Shown one piece after another: positions 21,831 through 32,512 of a DNA stretch of 64,000 nucleotides. The notes beneath the pieces were generated by a model, which was not told where the DNA came from, ran no database searches, and saw nothing but the letters and a program-made list of their open reading frames with translations. Origin of the DNA: Aegilops tauschii subsp. strangulata. Its lineage: Eukaryota > Streptophyta > Magnoliopsida > Poales > Poaceae. Each line of letters opens with the position of its first letter. Within the stretch, counting starts at the first letter, position 1. The stretch spans positions 195,828,788-195,892,787 of the forward strand of contig NC_053036.3 in the NCBI RefSeq assembly GCF_002575655.3, in the 5' to 3' direction. Made by a program: the position numbers and the translations under genes.

Positions 21831-22528
21831 AAGTGGTGATACTCGAAGATAAACTCTGTCTCTGACTTCGTGAACTGTCTCCTTACGTTTAGAATCCGAT
21901 AACTCTTCTGCCTGGACTGGGCTATCTTGAGCCTATCGTGAATCAACCTCACTTTCTGTTCAGACTCTTTAATCAAATCTGGTCCAAACAACTGACGGTC
22001 TCCAACTTCGTCCCATAACAATGGTGTTCTACACCTCCTTCCGTATAAAGCTTCGAAAGGGGCCATCTTCAAACTTGTTTGATAACTGTTGTTGTAAGAA
22101 AACTCTGCATATGGCAAATTGTCGTCCCAACTTGATCCATAATCTAGCGCACAAGCTCTCGACATGTCTTCCAAAATCTGATTGACTCTCTCGGTCTGTC
22201 CATCTGTCTGTGGGTGAAAGGCTGTACTGAATTCTAGCCTGGTTCCCAAAGTTTCATGTAATTGATTCCAAAACTTCGAGGTAAACTGGGTTCCTCTATC
22301 TGATACAATGGTCCTCGGAACTCCATGCAAACATACGATTCTGGTCATGTATATCTTTGCCAACTTAGCACTGGTGTAAGTGGTCTTCACTGGAATGAAA
22401 TGAGCTACTTTCGTCAAACGATCGACTACAACCCATATTGAGTCATAGCCTGAACGAGTCCTGGGCAATCTCGTGATAAAATCCATACCTAGTTTATCCC
22501 ACTTCCATTCGGGTATCGGCAATGGCTA
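21831..22528 (-). pseudogene. GYP-C integrase core (DDE)
   Basis: The frame encodes the rve integrase core. The three catalytic acids are visible in GMDFI, VSDRGTQF and GQTERVNQ with normal spacing. It is followed by ALYGRRCRTP and WDEVGD, conserved in plant chromoviruses. The upstream join to the zinc-binding region is broken by TAG at 22526-22528, in the position of a conserved Gln (the GLLQPLPIP-type motif), consistent with CAG to TAG. At the 3' end the reading frame is lost after QSRQKSY, where a frameshift leads to the chromodomain frame. Confidence 0.92.
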
Positions 22529-23089
22529 TAGCAATCCTGCTGGCTTCTGATGTTCTGCCTTCACTCTCTGACATACATCACAAACTGCTACATACTCCGC
22601 AATATCCTTCTTCATTCCGGCCCACCAGAAAGTATCCTTCAAATCCAAATACATCTTGGTATTTCCTGGGTGAATCGAATACGGTGAATCATGGGCCTCT
22701 TGCAAGATCAACTTCCTGATCTCCGGATCATTGGGCACATAAACGCGGTCCTCAAACCATAAGGTATCGTGCTCATCCTCACGAAATCCCTTGGCTTTTC
22801 CTTTGCTCATCCTTTCCTTTATATCGTTAATTTCCTTGTCTGTCTTCTGAGCTTCTCTGATCTTTTCCATCAAAGTAGACTGAATCTTCAATGTTGCTAA
22901 ATAGCCTCTTGGAACTATCTCCAAACATAGCTCGCGAAGATCCTCGGCTAATACTTTCGGTAACTCTCCGGTCATGAGTGTGTTGACCTGGCTCTTGCGG
23001 CTCAACGCATCTGCTACTACGTTAGCCTTCCCTGGGTGATAATGCAATCTCATATCATAATCCTTAATGAGCTCCAACCATCTCCTCTA
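22529..23089 (-). pseudogene. GYP-C RNase H tail and integrase zinc-binding domain
   Basis: The N-terminal part includes LHYHPGKANVVADALSRK, the end of RNase H typical of gypsy pol. The C-terminal part has an intact HHCC zinc-binding arrangement: AHDSPYSIHPG supplies two His and CDVCQ two Cys. The fragment is bounded by TAG codons at 23087-23089 and 22526-22528; the first replaces the Gln of the widely conserved LRQRRW motif. These in-frame stops would truncate translation of pol. Confidence 0.92.
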
Positions 23090-25036
23090 CCTGAGATTCA
23101 ACTCCTTCTGCGTGAAAATGTACTTCAAACTCTTGTGATCCGTGTACACCTCACAATGGTTTCCGATGAGAAAATGTCTCCATGTCTTCAGCGCATGCAC
23201 TACGGCTGCTAATTCCAAATCATGCATGGCATAATTCTTCTCATGGGGTTTAAGTTGTCGTGAAGCATATGAAACAACTCTTCCTTCCTGCATAAGCACT
23301 GCTCCAAGTCCTCGACGTGAAGCGTCACAATAAACTTCATAATCCTTGCGTTGGTCTGGCAGAATCAACACTGGTGATGTAACCAAACGTTTCTTCAACT
23401 CTTGGAAACTAGCTTCACATTCCTCAGTCCAATTGAATTTGGTGTCTTTCTTCAATAGCTCAGTCATGGGTTTTGCAATCTTTGAGAAATTCTCAATGAA
23501 CCTCCGGTAGTATCCTGCAAGTCCAAGAAAACTCTGGATCTCTCCAACTGACGTGGGTGATTCCCAACTTGTTACTGTGTCAACTTTGGCGGGGTCTACT
23601 GCTATTCCTTCTCCGGATATAACATGTCCGAGGAATCCAACTTCCTTCAGCCAAAACTCACACTTGCTGAATTTGGCGTATAACTGATGTTCTCTGAGTT
23701 TCTCAAGTACCAAACGCAAATGCTCCTTATGCTCCTCTTCATTCTTTGAGTAGACCAAAATATCATCAATGAACACCACGACGAACTTATCCAAAAAATC
23801 CATAAACACTTTGTTCATTAGGTTCATGAAATAGGCAGGTGCGTTAGTCAGACCAAATGACATAACGGTATACTCATACAGCCCATACCTGGTGGTAAAA
23901 GCCGTCTTAGGTATATCCTGCTCTCGAATCTTCAACTGATGGTATCCTGATCGTAGATCGATCTTGGAAAATACCTTAGCTCCTTGTAAGCGGTCAAACA
24001 TATCATTGATCATCGGCAATGGGTACTTGTTCTTGATGGTTACTTCATTCAATCCTCGATAATCAACAACCATCCTCAACGATCCATCTTTCTTCTCCAC
24101 TAGAAGTACTGGTGATCCCCAAGGTGACGAACTTGGGCGAATATAGCCTTTATCCAGTAACTCCTTAATCTGCTTCTTAATTTCCTCCAAATCTTTTGCG
24201 GGCATCCTGTACGGTCTCTTAGATATTGGTCCTGTGCCTGGCAAAATTTCAATCAGAAACTCAATGTCTCTATCTGGTGGCATGCCTGGCAACTCTTCTG
24301 GAAATACATCTGGGTAATCCTTCACCACTGGTACTTCCTCCTGTACAACTCCTGATAAGGAATTCACCTGAGTCCTCTTTGGCATATGCCAGGATACATA
24401 CTTAATCCTTCTTCCTTCTGGGGTGGTAAGCGAAATCGTCTTACTGGCGCAATCGATGTTTCCTCCGTACATCGATAGCCAATCCATACCCAAAATTACA
24501 TCCAAACCTTGCGACTCCAAGATTATCAAGTCTGAGGGGAAAACATGCCTACCTATGGCCAATGGCATCTGAAAACATCCTTGGCTTGCCATATACTCTG
24601 CTCCTGGTGAACTTACTAACATAGGTGTTTTAAGAACCTTGGTGGGCAGTTTATACTTATCCACAAATCCCCTTGATATGTATGAATGCGATGCACCAGT
24701 ATCGAAAAGAACGAGGGTAGTAAATGACTTAACCAAAAACTTACCTATTACTGCATCAGGCTGTGCTTCAACCTCCTCCACGTAAACGTGGTTCACATGT
24801 CCTTTGTTGAAAGGGTTCGGCTTCTTCCCAGAGCTTCCATTTCCATTACCATTCCGGGCTTCAGGACATTCATTGGCATAATGTCTAATCTTCTGGCACT
24901 TAAAGCAAGTGACTTGGCTCAGGTCTCTCTTAGCTGGGGTTGAAGGGTTGGTACGGTTCTGTCCGTTGCTTCCTCCGTTCCCATTACCATTCTTGGAGCC
25001 GTTATGGTTGTGCGAACTACCTCCTCCATGTGTATG
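23090..25036 (-). pseudogene. GYP-C gag zinc knuckle, protease, RT and RNase H
   Basis: The frame is open from after the gag stop (25037) to the TAG at 23087. First comes the gag CCHC knuckle [14 protein letters not shown] near 24870-24912, in which the usual Gly before His is Arg. Counting from the Met at 24796, the protease active site is DTGAS (residues 32-36). RT contains [32 protein letters not shown] and the catalytic FIDD (342-345). RNase H contains [15 protein letters not shown] and [10 protein letters not shown]. All the catalytic signatures I can check are intact. Strong similarity to plant chromovirus pol makes the assignment secure. In an intact relative this would be one polyprotein with gag and integrase. 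Confidence 0.95.
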
Positions 25037-25783
25037 CTAAAACTGTCCTCCCGACTTCGGGGTAAAACGTGGCTTCTGCTGAGCTCCAGAATTATACTTC
25101 CCTTGTCCATACTTCCTCTTACGGTTTTCAATCTGCTGTTGCTTCCCTTCAATCATGAGAGCTCTATCTACCAACTCCTGGTAGTTGTTGAAGGTTGCTA
25201 CCATCAACTGCATGCTCAGCTCATCATTCAGTCCTTCAAGAAACTTCTCCTGCTTGGCTGCATCTGTAGCAACGTCTTCTGGAGCATAACATGCTAACTT
25301 ACTGAAATCCTCCACATACTGGCCTACGGTACGTCCTCCCTGGCGTAGGTTGCGAAATTCACGCATCTTCATAGCCATAGCTCCTGCTAAAACATGGGCA
25401 GTACGGAAAGCTTGCTGAAACTGGTCCCATGTGACGGTGTCAATAGGGTGTGTGGCTGTGTAATTCTCCCACCATGATGCTGCGGGTCCATCAAGTTGAT
25501 GTGCGGAAAAACGCACTCTCTCCGCATCTGTGCATCCTGCAGTGGTCAACTCCCTTCCAACTTTGCGGAGCCAATCATCTGCAACAATCGGCTCGGTGCT
25601 GCTGGAAAACACCGGCGGATTTAGCCTCAAGAAACGGGCTAAGTGATCAACAGGTGGTGGTGGCGGGTTGTTGTTGTTGTTGCCTTGGTTCTGTACTAAC
25701 ACTTGCATCAGGGCATTCTGCTACTGAATCAACTGAGTGATCTCCGGTGGGAAAACAAATCCGGTGTCGCGTCTCGGAGGCAT
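25037..25783 (-). pseudogene. GYP-C gag (capsid region)
   Basis: The probable start is the Met at 25783 (MPPRRDTGF...), 21 codons before an in-frame TAG at 25721-25723. The remaining frame opens at 25708. Retrotrans_gag-type motifs are present: ADDWLRKVGRELTTAG, AASWWENY, TWDQFQQAFR and EFRNLRQGGRTVGQYVEDF. The capsid region is followed by a basic Gln/Lys/Arg-rich stretch and a TAG at 25037 just before the zinc knuckle. At 25721 a Gln run (IQ-stop-QNALMQ) suggests CAG to TAG. Gag assembles the cytoplasmic particle in which reverse transcription takes place. Confidence 0.92.
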
Positions 25784-25983
25784 CTGATAGGTTTAGAAAA
25801 GATGAGAATTTAGAATAGAATGGAGTCTAGAGAGAAAACACTACCCATATGCTCATGAGACAAACACAATCAATATCACTCAATCAAATCAAACAAGGCA
25901 TACAATCGATCTAACTAGCGTTACAAAAGTGCTCGGACTATACTATATACATGGGGGAATACTACTACTAATATGGTGGTCTA

Positions 25984-26715
25984 CTAGAAATTTTGATCAG
26001 TCGAAGACTCCATGATATCTGCTCCAGCTTCATCAACAAAGTCATCTTCACTTGGTTCCGAGTCGGTATCGTCGATGATGATGTAGTTATCCGGGCAAGC
26101 GCATTCATCATCTTCTCCTTTTGATGCTGGATTTCCCACGAATACTCCAATCTTCTTCTCCAGGTCGTCATTCTTCCCTACTAGTGCGACGATTTCCTCC
26201 ATATAATCCTCGCGTGTAGCCTTGAGTTCTTCCTCCAACTCCTTGATCTTGGTCAATGCCTTCTTCAGATCTATCATGTCTGAGCACATCTGGTTCTCCT
26301 GGCGACGAATGTGCTGGTTTTGCTCCTAGATGAAAGCTGCAATTGATCCATCCTTCTTGGTGCTGATCATCTCCCATTGCTCGTCTCGACGTCCACAAAT
26401 CTGATAAATAGTATCCTTAAGCTCCCTGTGGTAGACGTCTCCAATGCGTCCCATAGAGATGTGGGCTGCCATGCTCTTCCCTAAACTCCAGGTTGGTGCT
26501 TCAAAAGAAAATTTTATAGGCTCAGTGACTGGCGTAAACGTCCTTCCTGGAATTTGAACTTGAATCTTCCAGCGCTCCTCTTCTGGTAGTGTGGCGTTGT
26601 AGGTTCCGGTGAAGCTTGGCATTCCAATGTTCAGGTACTTAGTGACTTCCTTCAAGTGTCGTCCAAAAGGTGTATCTTCATCTGGTTGCATGAACTTGTT
26701 CCTTGCATTCGCCAT
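25984..26715 (-). pseudogene. GYP-C extra ORF upstream of gag, ~243 aa with one TAG
   Basis: Two frames (26326-26715 and 25984-26289) are in the same register and separated only by a TAG at 26326-26328, whose neighbours (AFI-stop-EQNQHIRR) suggest a lost Gln. The Met at 26715 lies about 100 bases after the primer binding site, and the ORF ends about 200 bases before gag. The N-terminal half (residues 1-130) is globular with FGRHLKEVTKYLNIGMP and PTWSLGKSMAAHISM. Residues about 150-190 form a probable coiled coil (KALTKIKELEEELKATRED). The C-terminus is strongly acidic (IIIDDTDSEPSEDDF). I do not recognise a family. It lies in sense with gag, so it may be an accessory protein translated first from the genomic RNA; its function is unknown. 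Confidence 0.65.
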
Positions 26716-26810
26716 TCCTAAAAGAGTAGAAAGTGGAGAGGAGTCAGAAATGAGAAGAGAGTAGTGTCCTAGGGTTTAAGCTTAGTGGTCGTGTCCTACA
26801 GTCAACGTGT
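26716..26810 (-). other. GYP-C 5' leader
   Basis: This short untranslated segment lies between the primer binding site and the extra ORF. It contains no other recognisable element. Confidence 0.7.
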
Positions 26811-26822
26811 GCTCTGATACCA
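26811..26822 (-). other. GYP-C primer binding site (tRNA-iMet)
   Basis: The minus strand reads tggtatcagagc, the canonical complement of the plant initiator methionine tRNA 3' end, four bases after the 5' LTR. Confidence 0.97.
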
Positions 26823-26826
26823 CCTT

Positions 26827-29589
26827 TGTAGCGACCAGACCTCAAACAGTCTGTGCTGCTGTGCACCAGTGTCATCCCTGGATCAGTAATGCTGACACGC
26901 ACAGTACAAATGGAGGATTTATAACAGAGTAGCAATCACACACTTATTACAACGAATATCTCAAAAGAGAATAAGTATGATAAATATGGCTTAAGGCCAT
27001 CTAATACGATAACAGCGGAAGACTTGGAAGAATAGTGAGTCCATCAACTCCAGCGGCATCACTGAGTATAAGACCACGACCTAAGGCACCTTACTCGTCG
27101 TCTGAAAAGTCTGCAACATGAAACGTTGCAGCCCGGAAACGGGTCAGCACATGGAATATGCTGGCAATGTAACACATAGAGAGTAATGAACATAATAATG
27201 CTATACTACATGCATATATGGCTGGTAGAAGGCTCTATGGTTACAATTTTGCGAAAAGCCAGTTTTTTCCCTACTGCAAAGGAATAAATTTTATTTAACT
27301 ATCATGGTGGTTGTTAAACATTGAGATGGTTGACAACATCTCAATCCCAATTAAGTATCATCATTAACCCAACAAAATTAATTAAAGTAACATGATGAGA
27401 TTCACATGATAATCCAAGTACTAGATACTCAAGATGTCCATAACCGGGGACACGGCTAACCATGATTAGATTGTACACTCTGCAGAGGTTTGCGCACTTT
27501 TCCCCATAAGACTCGATCGCCTCCGCTTGATTCTCGCACTACATGATGTTTGAGAAACGGATGACCGAGACACAGTCTTTCAGAAGCGTTAGCACCTTAC
27601 GATGGGTAGACCGATACACCTACATCCCCTACATCTGCTAGTCTACTACTGTAAGAGTTCACACAACTTAATCAACTATGCTAGAGCCCATAATAGCTTG
27701 TGGCTGCACACGGAAGTTTCTAGCATGAATAATCTCATGATCCCTTTGAACCTGGGTGGCGGTCCAAAAGAAAACAGGCAATCCTGGAATACCCAGGTAC
27801 CTCAATCCACCCAGATGTGAGTTTTAGTTGCCACCTTAAGTTTAACCATATATTAACAATCTCACATCTGTCATGGATATCTCTCAAACCCAATCCACGT
27901 CTACAAGCATAGCATAACAATATAAGCAACGTAGAAGTAACTCCCAAGGGTTTGATAATAGAACAGGTGATAGGTACTACCTCAACTACTTCCCAATACC
28001 CACAATTTAATTAGATCCTAACCATGCAATGTTTGAGTGTTGATCTAATGCAACAAAACTGGGTAGTAAAGGGGTATGATCAAAGTGTTACTTGCCTTGC
28101 CGATGATCCGCGAAACCTAGCGATTCGAAGTAGCAAGCGGCGCACTCCGGGTACTCTATCATAAACAAACAAGCAAACAATAAGTACTCATCTAATGCAC
28201 AGGTAAAACTCAAATAAGAGAACTAACCAGAAAATTCAACTTAAAAACTCCGGTTTGGAAAAAGAAAATCAATCAAACGAAGCAACGAAAATCAAACGGC
28301 GAAAGAAACAAGCTTCATTTACTAATCTGGATCTAAATCAAATTTTATAGTAGCAAAAACTTGTTTGAGTAGGTTAAACGGAAAGAGAATTTCGAGACGA
28401 AACTCTAGGCGCTTGAATCGCCTGATTCCGATAAACGAGCGAAAAGTTAAACTAAAACGAAAATCTGATCAGAAATCGCGATCTGGAATAATCGCGGAAA
28501 ATTCGTCGAAAAAGAAAACTGAGGAACAGTTAAATGAACGGACGTTCGTTAACAGCGTCAATCCGACGAACACGTTCGTTAAAACGAACGGGTCGGTGAA
28601 CGTTCACTAGATCATTAAACCGAAAAAAGTAAATAAACCGAACTAGGGTTTAGAAAAAAAAACGAATGGTTTTTTTAAAGAAAACCGGCACGGCGGCGGT
28701 GGCTCGGCTACCTTGTCGGCAGCTCCGGCGGGTCGCGCGAGGGCAGCGGGGTTCGGGCGTCGACGGGGGCGACGAACGGGTCGGCGGGCGACGGCGTACG
28801 GCGGCTCCGGCGGCACCTCCTTCGGGCGGCGGCGCAGGCGGCTCCTGGCGGCGGGGACGGGTGCGGGTCGGGGCGGCGGGGTGAGGAGAAGGACGGGGGG
28901 GGGGGGGGGCTCGGGGTATAAAAGGAGGGGGGTGCCGTGGAGGAGGGGGCAAGGCGGCGGCGGCGACGAGTCCGGGAGGGACACGGGCGGCGTCGTCGTC
29001 TCCGTCTCGGTCTCCAGGAGGGAGACGAGGCGCGGGCTGGCTGGGCCGCGCGGCTGGGCTTCGGCCCAGTCGGCGCTCGGCAGTTTTTTTTAAAATAAAT
29101 AAATAATTCGCCGAATCTAAAAAAAATCGCAGAAAAATAAATAAAAATCCAAAATGCTAAAACAAATTTTCCCCGTCTAATTAAAATAATTAGAACGAGA
29201 TGAACATTTTTCTTGGCCCAAAAATGTAGTTTTGAAAACATGCAATTTTTTTTAATGCAAATAAAATTGCAAATAAAATCCGAATAAAATCAAATATTTG
29301 ATTTTAATATTTTTCCTCCAATATTTCAATTATTTTGGAGAAGTCATATTTTCTCCTCTCATTTATTTTAATATGAAATATCTTTCGGAGAGAAATTAAT
29401 TAAAACCAAAATCCTTGTTTCCTTATTTGATAAAAATCAAATAGGAAAGTGAAGAAAATCCCCAACTTTCTCCGAGGGTCCTTGAGTTGCTCAGGATTTT
29501 TTCGAGGATTTGCCAAAAATGCAATAAAATATGCTATGCAATGATGATCTAATGTATAACATTCCAAATTGAAAATTTGGGATGTTACA
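26827..29589 (-). repeat. GYP-C 5' LTR (right), 2763 bp
   Basis: It starts tgtagcgaccagacc and ends ttgggatgttaca, like the left LTR. It lacks the 38 bp duplication and has a 15 G run at 28895-28909 in place of an interrupted G tract. The plus-strand tataaaagg motif follows this G run. Confidence 0.95.
28895..28925 (+). promoter_or_regulatory. G15 tract and antisense TATA-like motif (right LTR)
   Basis: Fifteen G residues precede ctcggggtataaaagg. The motif lies on the strand opposite to gag-pol. Whether it drives transcription is unknown. Confidence 0.4.
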
Positions 29590-30327
29590 GTAAAACAAGC
29601 ATAACTTCAAAACTTTAAGCACATAGAGAGGAAACTTGATATTATTGCAATTCCTACAAGCATATGTTCCTCCCTCATAATAATTTTCAGTAGCATCATG
29701 AATGAATTCAACAATATAACCATCACATAAAGCATTCTTTTCATGATCTACAAGCATAGAAAATTTACTACTCTCCACATAACCAAAATTCTTCTCATTC
29801 GAAATAGTGGGAGTATCATAAGAAACTCAAATATTATAAATTGTCTCCACATTAAAAGATTAATGCTTAGAAAAAGGGTAATCATAATCATGACAAGTTT
29901 TAATATAATCATAACAACTTTTTATAGCATAAGTGTCATCACAATAATCATCATAAGTAGCAACTTTGTTCTCATCATAATCAGTTGAAACCTCTTCCAA
30001 GATAGTGGAATCATTACTAAATAAAGTCATGACCTCTCCAAATCCACTTTCATAATTGTCACAATAACATTCAACACCCTCCAAAAGACTGGGATCATTA
30101 CTTCCTAAAGTTGACACTCTTCCAAACCCACTTTCATCAATATGACCATCATAAATAGGAGGCATGCTATCATCATAATATATTTGCGTATCAAAACTTG
30201 GGAGGTTAAGCATATCATCATAAAACATAGCATCCCCAAGCTTGGGACAATCATTAATTGCAGCAAATAATTTTTCAAACTTGTCATTCTCATCAAACAT
30301 GGAATCCCCAAGCTTGGGCCTTTTCAT
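29590..30327 (-). pseudogene. GYP-B acidic ORF, N-terminal and middle part
   Basis: The 155-residue frame at 29860-30327 is Asp/Glu/Tyr-rich and internally repetitive: ESGFGRVSTLGSNDPSLLE is followed by ESGFGEVMTLFSNDSTILEE, and CPKLGDAMF echoes RPKLGDSMF. A further frame at 29590-29778 carries LCDGYIVEF and YACRNC and runs into the GYP-C junction; its C-terminal remainder is at 18431-18576. The corresponding GYP-A frames show the same features. No enzyme motif is present. It is a family-specific protein of unknown role in an element lacking pol. Confidence 0.6.
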
Positions 30328-30594
30328 ATCATAATCATAATCACTCTCATCATTAATAGTATGGATAGCACCAATAGTATAGCAATTATCATCATCACAA
30401 TGAATAATAGGAGCAACATCATTTGGGAGGGATACCTTTTTACCTTTGCTTCTCCATCTTTTCTTTTTCTTCTTCGCATCATGTGTGGGTTTAATCCTCC
30501 TTTTGGAGCTCCTTATTAATGAGATTGGTTGAATAGAAGGCTCCTCCTCGTTACCCGATTCATCATAAGAAATAATAGGAGGATATTGGGAAGT

Positions 30595-31281
30595 CTATTC
30601 CCTTTCATTAGTATTCTCTTCATCTTCTATTTGTTTTCTTGTCTTTATGTAATTGGCAATATAAGGATTTTCAATGCAATTCACCGCACAATACATATAA
30701 ATTTCCTCTAGATCAAAATCAAGAACTTTACCAAGGACAAGTTCTGGCATATCCTTAGTTATACATTTCATTTCTTCATAACCCACAAACAAACTAAGTT
30801 CATTATGATGTGCAAGGTAAATCAAGTCATCACAATTTTTGGACACGATACGATCATGAAACAATTTGCATTGGATATTTAAATGACCACGTTCATTGCA
30901 AAGTTCACAAGGATGACTACGAAAATTTAAATTTTCAGCACAAACATCTAGCCTTTCTTGCAACCATTTGGTTTCTAAATACTTATGCCTCTTGCAAAAT
31001 CTATCTTCCCTATTTGGTGTGTACTTGCTAACCCTATGCACTCCACAAAAATTGACATGCTTATAAGAGACATTTTCATCATGACTAGGGCAATCATCAT
31101 TAGTACTATGGATATTCAAAGAGTTCATACTAACAACATTGCAATCATGCTCATCATTCAAAGATTTAGTGGCAAACATTCTAATGCATTCTTCCTCTAG
31201 CAATTGAGCACAATTATCGGAATCCTCATTTTCATGAAAGATATTAAAAAGATGAAGCATAGGAGGCACCCTCAATTCCAT
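30595..31281 (-). CDS. GYP-B zinc-knuckle ORF, 228 aa
   Basis: This uninterrupted 228-residue frame begins at the Met at 31281, about 97 bases from the primer binding site, where gag would lie. Residues 125-138 (CELCNERGHLNIQC) form a C-x2-C-x4-H-x4-C zinc knuckle, the nucleic-acid-binding motif of retroviral and retrotransposon nucleocapsids. Upstream lie further Cys/His groups (FCGVH, FCKRHKYLE). The rest is acidic and Asn-rich with no capsid motif that I recognise. It is probably a gag-derived or RNA-binding protein of a non-autonomous gypsy family. The position and knuckle are seen; the function is inferred. Confidence 0.6.
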   Translation of the reverse strand: MELRVPPMLHLFNIFHENEDSDNCAQLLEEECIRMFATKSLNDEHDCNVVSMNSLNIHSTNDDCPSHDENVSYKHVNFCGVHRVSKYTPNREDRFCKRHKYLETKWLQERLDVCAENLNFRSHPCELCNERGHLNIQCKLFHDRIVSKNCDDLIYLAHHNELSLFVGYEEMKCITKDMPELVLGKVLDFDLEEIYMYCAVNCIENPYIANYIKTRKQIEDEENTNERE

Positions 31282-31377
31282 TTTTTTGTAGTTTTATTTT
31301 ATAGACTAAACTAGTGATAAAACAAGAAACTAAAAGATTCGATTGCAAGATCTAAAGATATACCTTCAAGCACCAAC

Positions 31378-31396
31378 CTCCCCGGCAACGACGCCA
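31378..31396 (-). other. GYP-B primer binding site (tRNA-Asp)
   Basis: The minus strand reads tggcgtcgttgccggggag, one mismatch from the tRNA-Asp complement used by Athila-like elements, nine bases after the LTR end. Confidence 0.88.
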
Positions 31397-32512
31397 GAAA
31401 TTGCTTGATGTCTACTACACAACCTTCTTCTTGTAGACGTTGTTGGGCCTCCAAGTGCAGAGGTTTGTAGGACAGTAGCAAATTTCCCTCAAGTGGATGA
31501 CCTAAGGTTTATCAATCCGTGGGATGCGTAGGATGAAGATGGTCTCTCTCAAACAACCCTGCAACCAAATAACAAAGAGTCTCTTGTGTCCCCAACACAC
31601 TCAATACAATGGTTAGTTGTATAGGTGCACTAGTTCGGCAAAGAGATGGTGATACAAGTGCAATATGGATGGTAGATATAGGTTTTTGTAATCTGAAAAA
31701 TATAAAAACAGCAAGGTAACTAATGATAAAAGTGAGCAAAAATGGTATTGCAATGCTAGGAAACAAGGCCTAGGGTTCATACTTTCACTAGTGCAAGTTC
31801 TCTCAACAATAATAACATAATTGGATCGTATAACTATCCCTCAACATGCAACAAAGAGTCACTCCAAAGTCACTAATAGCGGAGAACAAACGAAGAGATT
31901 ATTGTAGGGTACGAAACCACCTCAAAGTTATCCTTTCTGATCGAACTATTCAAGAGTCCGCAGAAAAATAGCACGAAGCTATTCTTTCCGTTCGATCTAT
32001 CCTAGAGTTCGTACTAGAATAACACCTTAAGACACATATCAACCAAAACCCTAATGTCACCTAGATACTCCAATGTCACCTCAAGTATCCGTGGGTATGA
32101 TTATACGATATGCATCACACAATCTCAGATTCATCTATTCAAACCAACACCAAGTACTTCAAAGAGTGCCCCAAAGTTTCTACCGGAGAGTCAAGACGAA
32201 AACGTGTGCCAACCCCTATGCATAAGTTCACAAGGTCACTGAACCCGCAAGTTGATCACCAAAACATACATCAAGTGGATCAATAGAATACCAGATTGTC
32301 ACCACGGGTATCCCACGCAAGACATACATCAAGTGTTCTCAAATCCTTAAAGACTCAATCTGATAAGATAACTTCAAAGGGAAAACTCAATCCATCACAA
32401 GAGAGTAGAGGGGGAGAAACATCATAAGATCCAACTATAAAAGCAAAGCTCGCGGTACATTAAGATCGTGCCAAATCAAGAACACGAGAGAGAGATCAAA
32501 CACATAGCTACT

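Larger units (their letters stand above)
18577..29589 (-). mobile_element. GYP-C: full-length Tekay-like chromovirus, ~11 kb
   Basis: Two long LTRs (2811 and 2763 bp) bracket an internal region with, on the minus strand, an initiator-Met primer site, an extra 5' ORF, gag, protease, RT, RNase H, integrase and a C-terminal chromodomain, then a polypurine tract. The 5 bp duplication GTAAA flanks it (18572-18576 and 29590-29594). Length, long LTRs, domain order and chromodomain fit the Tekay lineage of chromoviruses. The LTR start tgtagcgaccagacctcaaa resembles Triticeae families such as Laura; the name is uncertain. The LTRs are still very alike by eye, suggesting recent insertion, yet the polyprotein has several nonsense codons and a frameshift. 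Confidence 0.95.
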
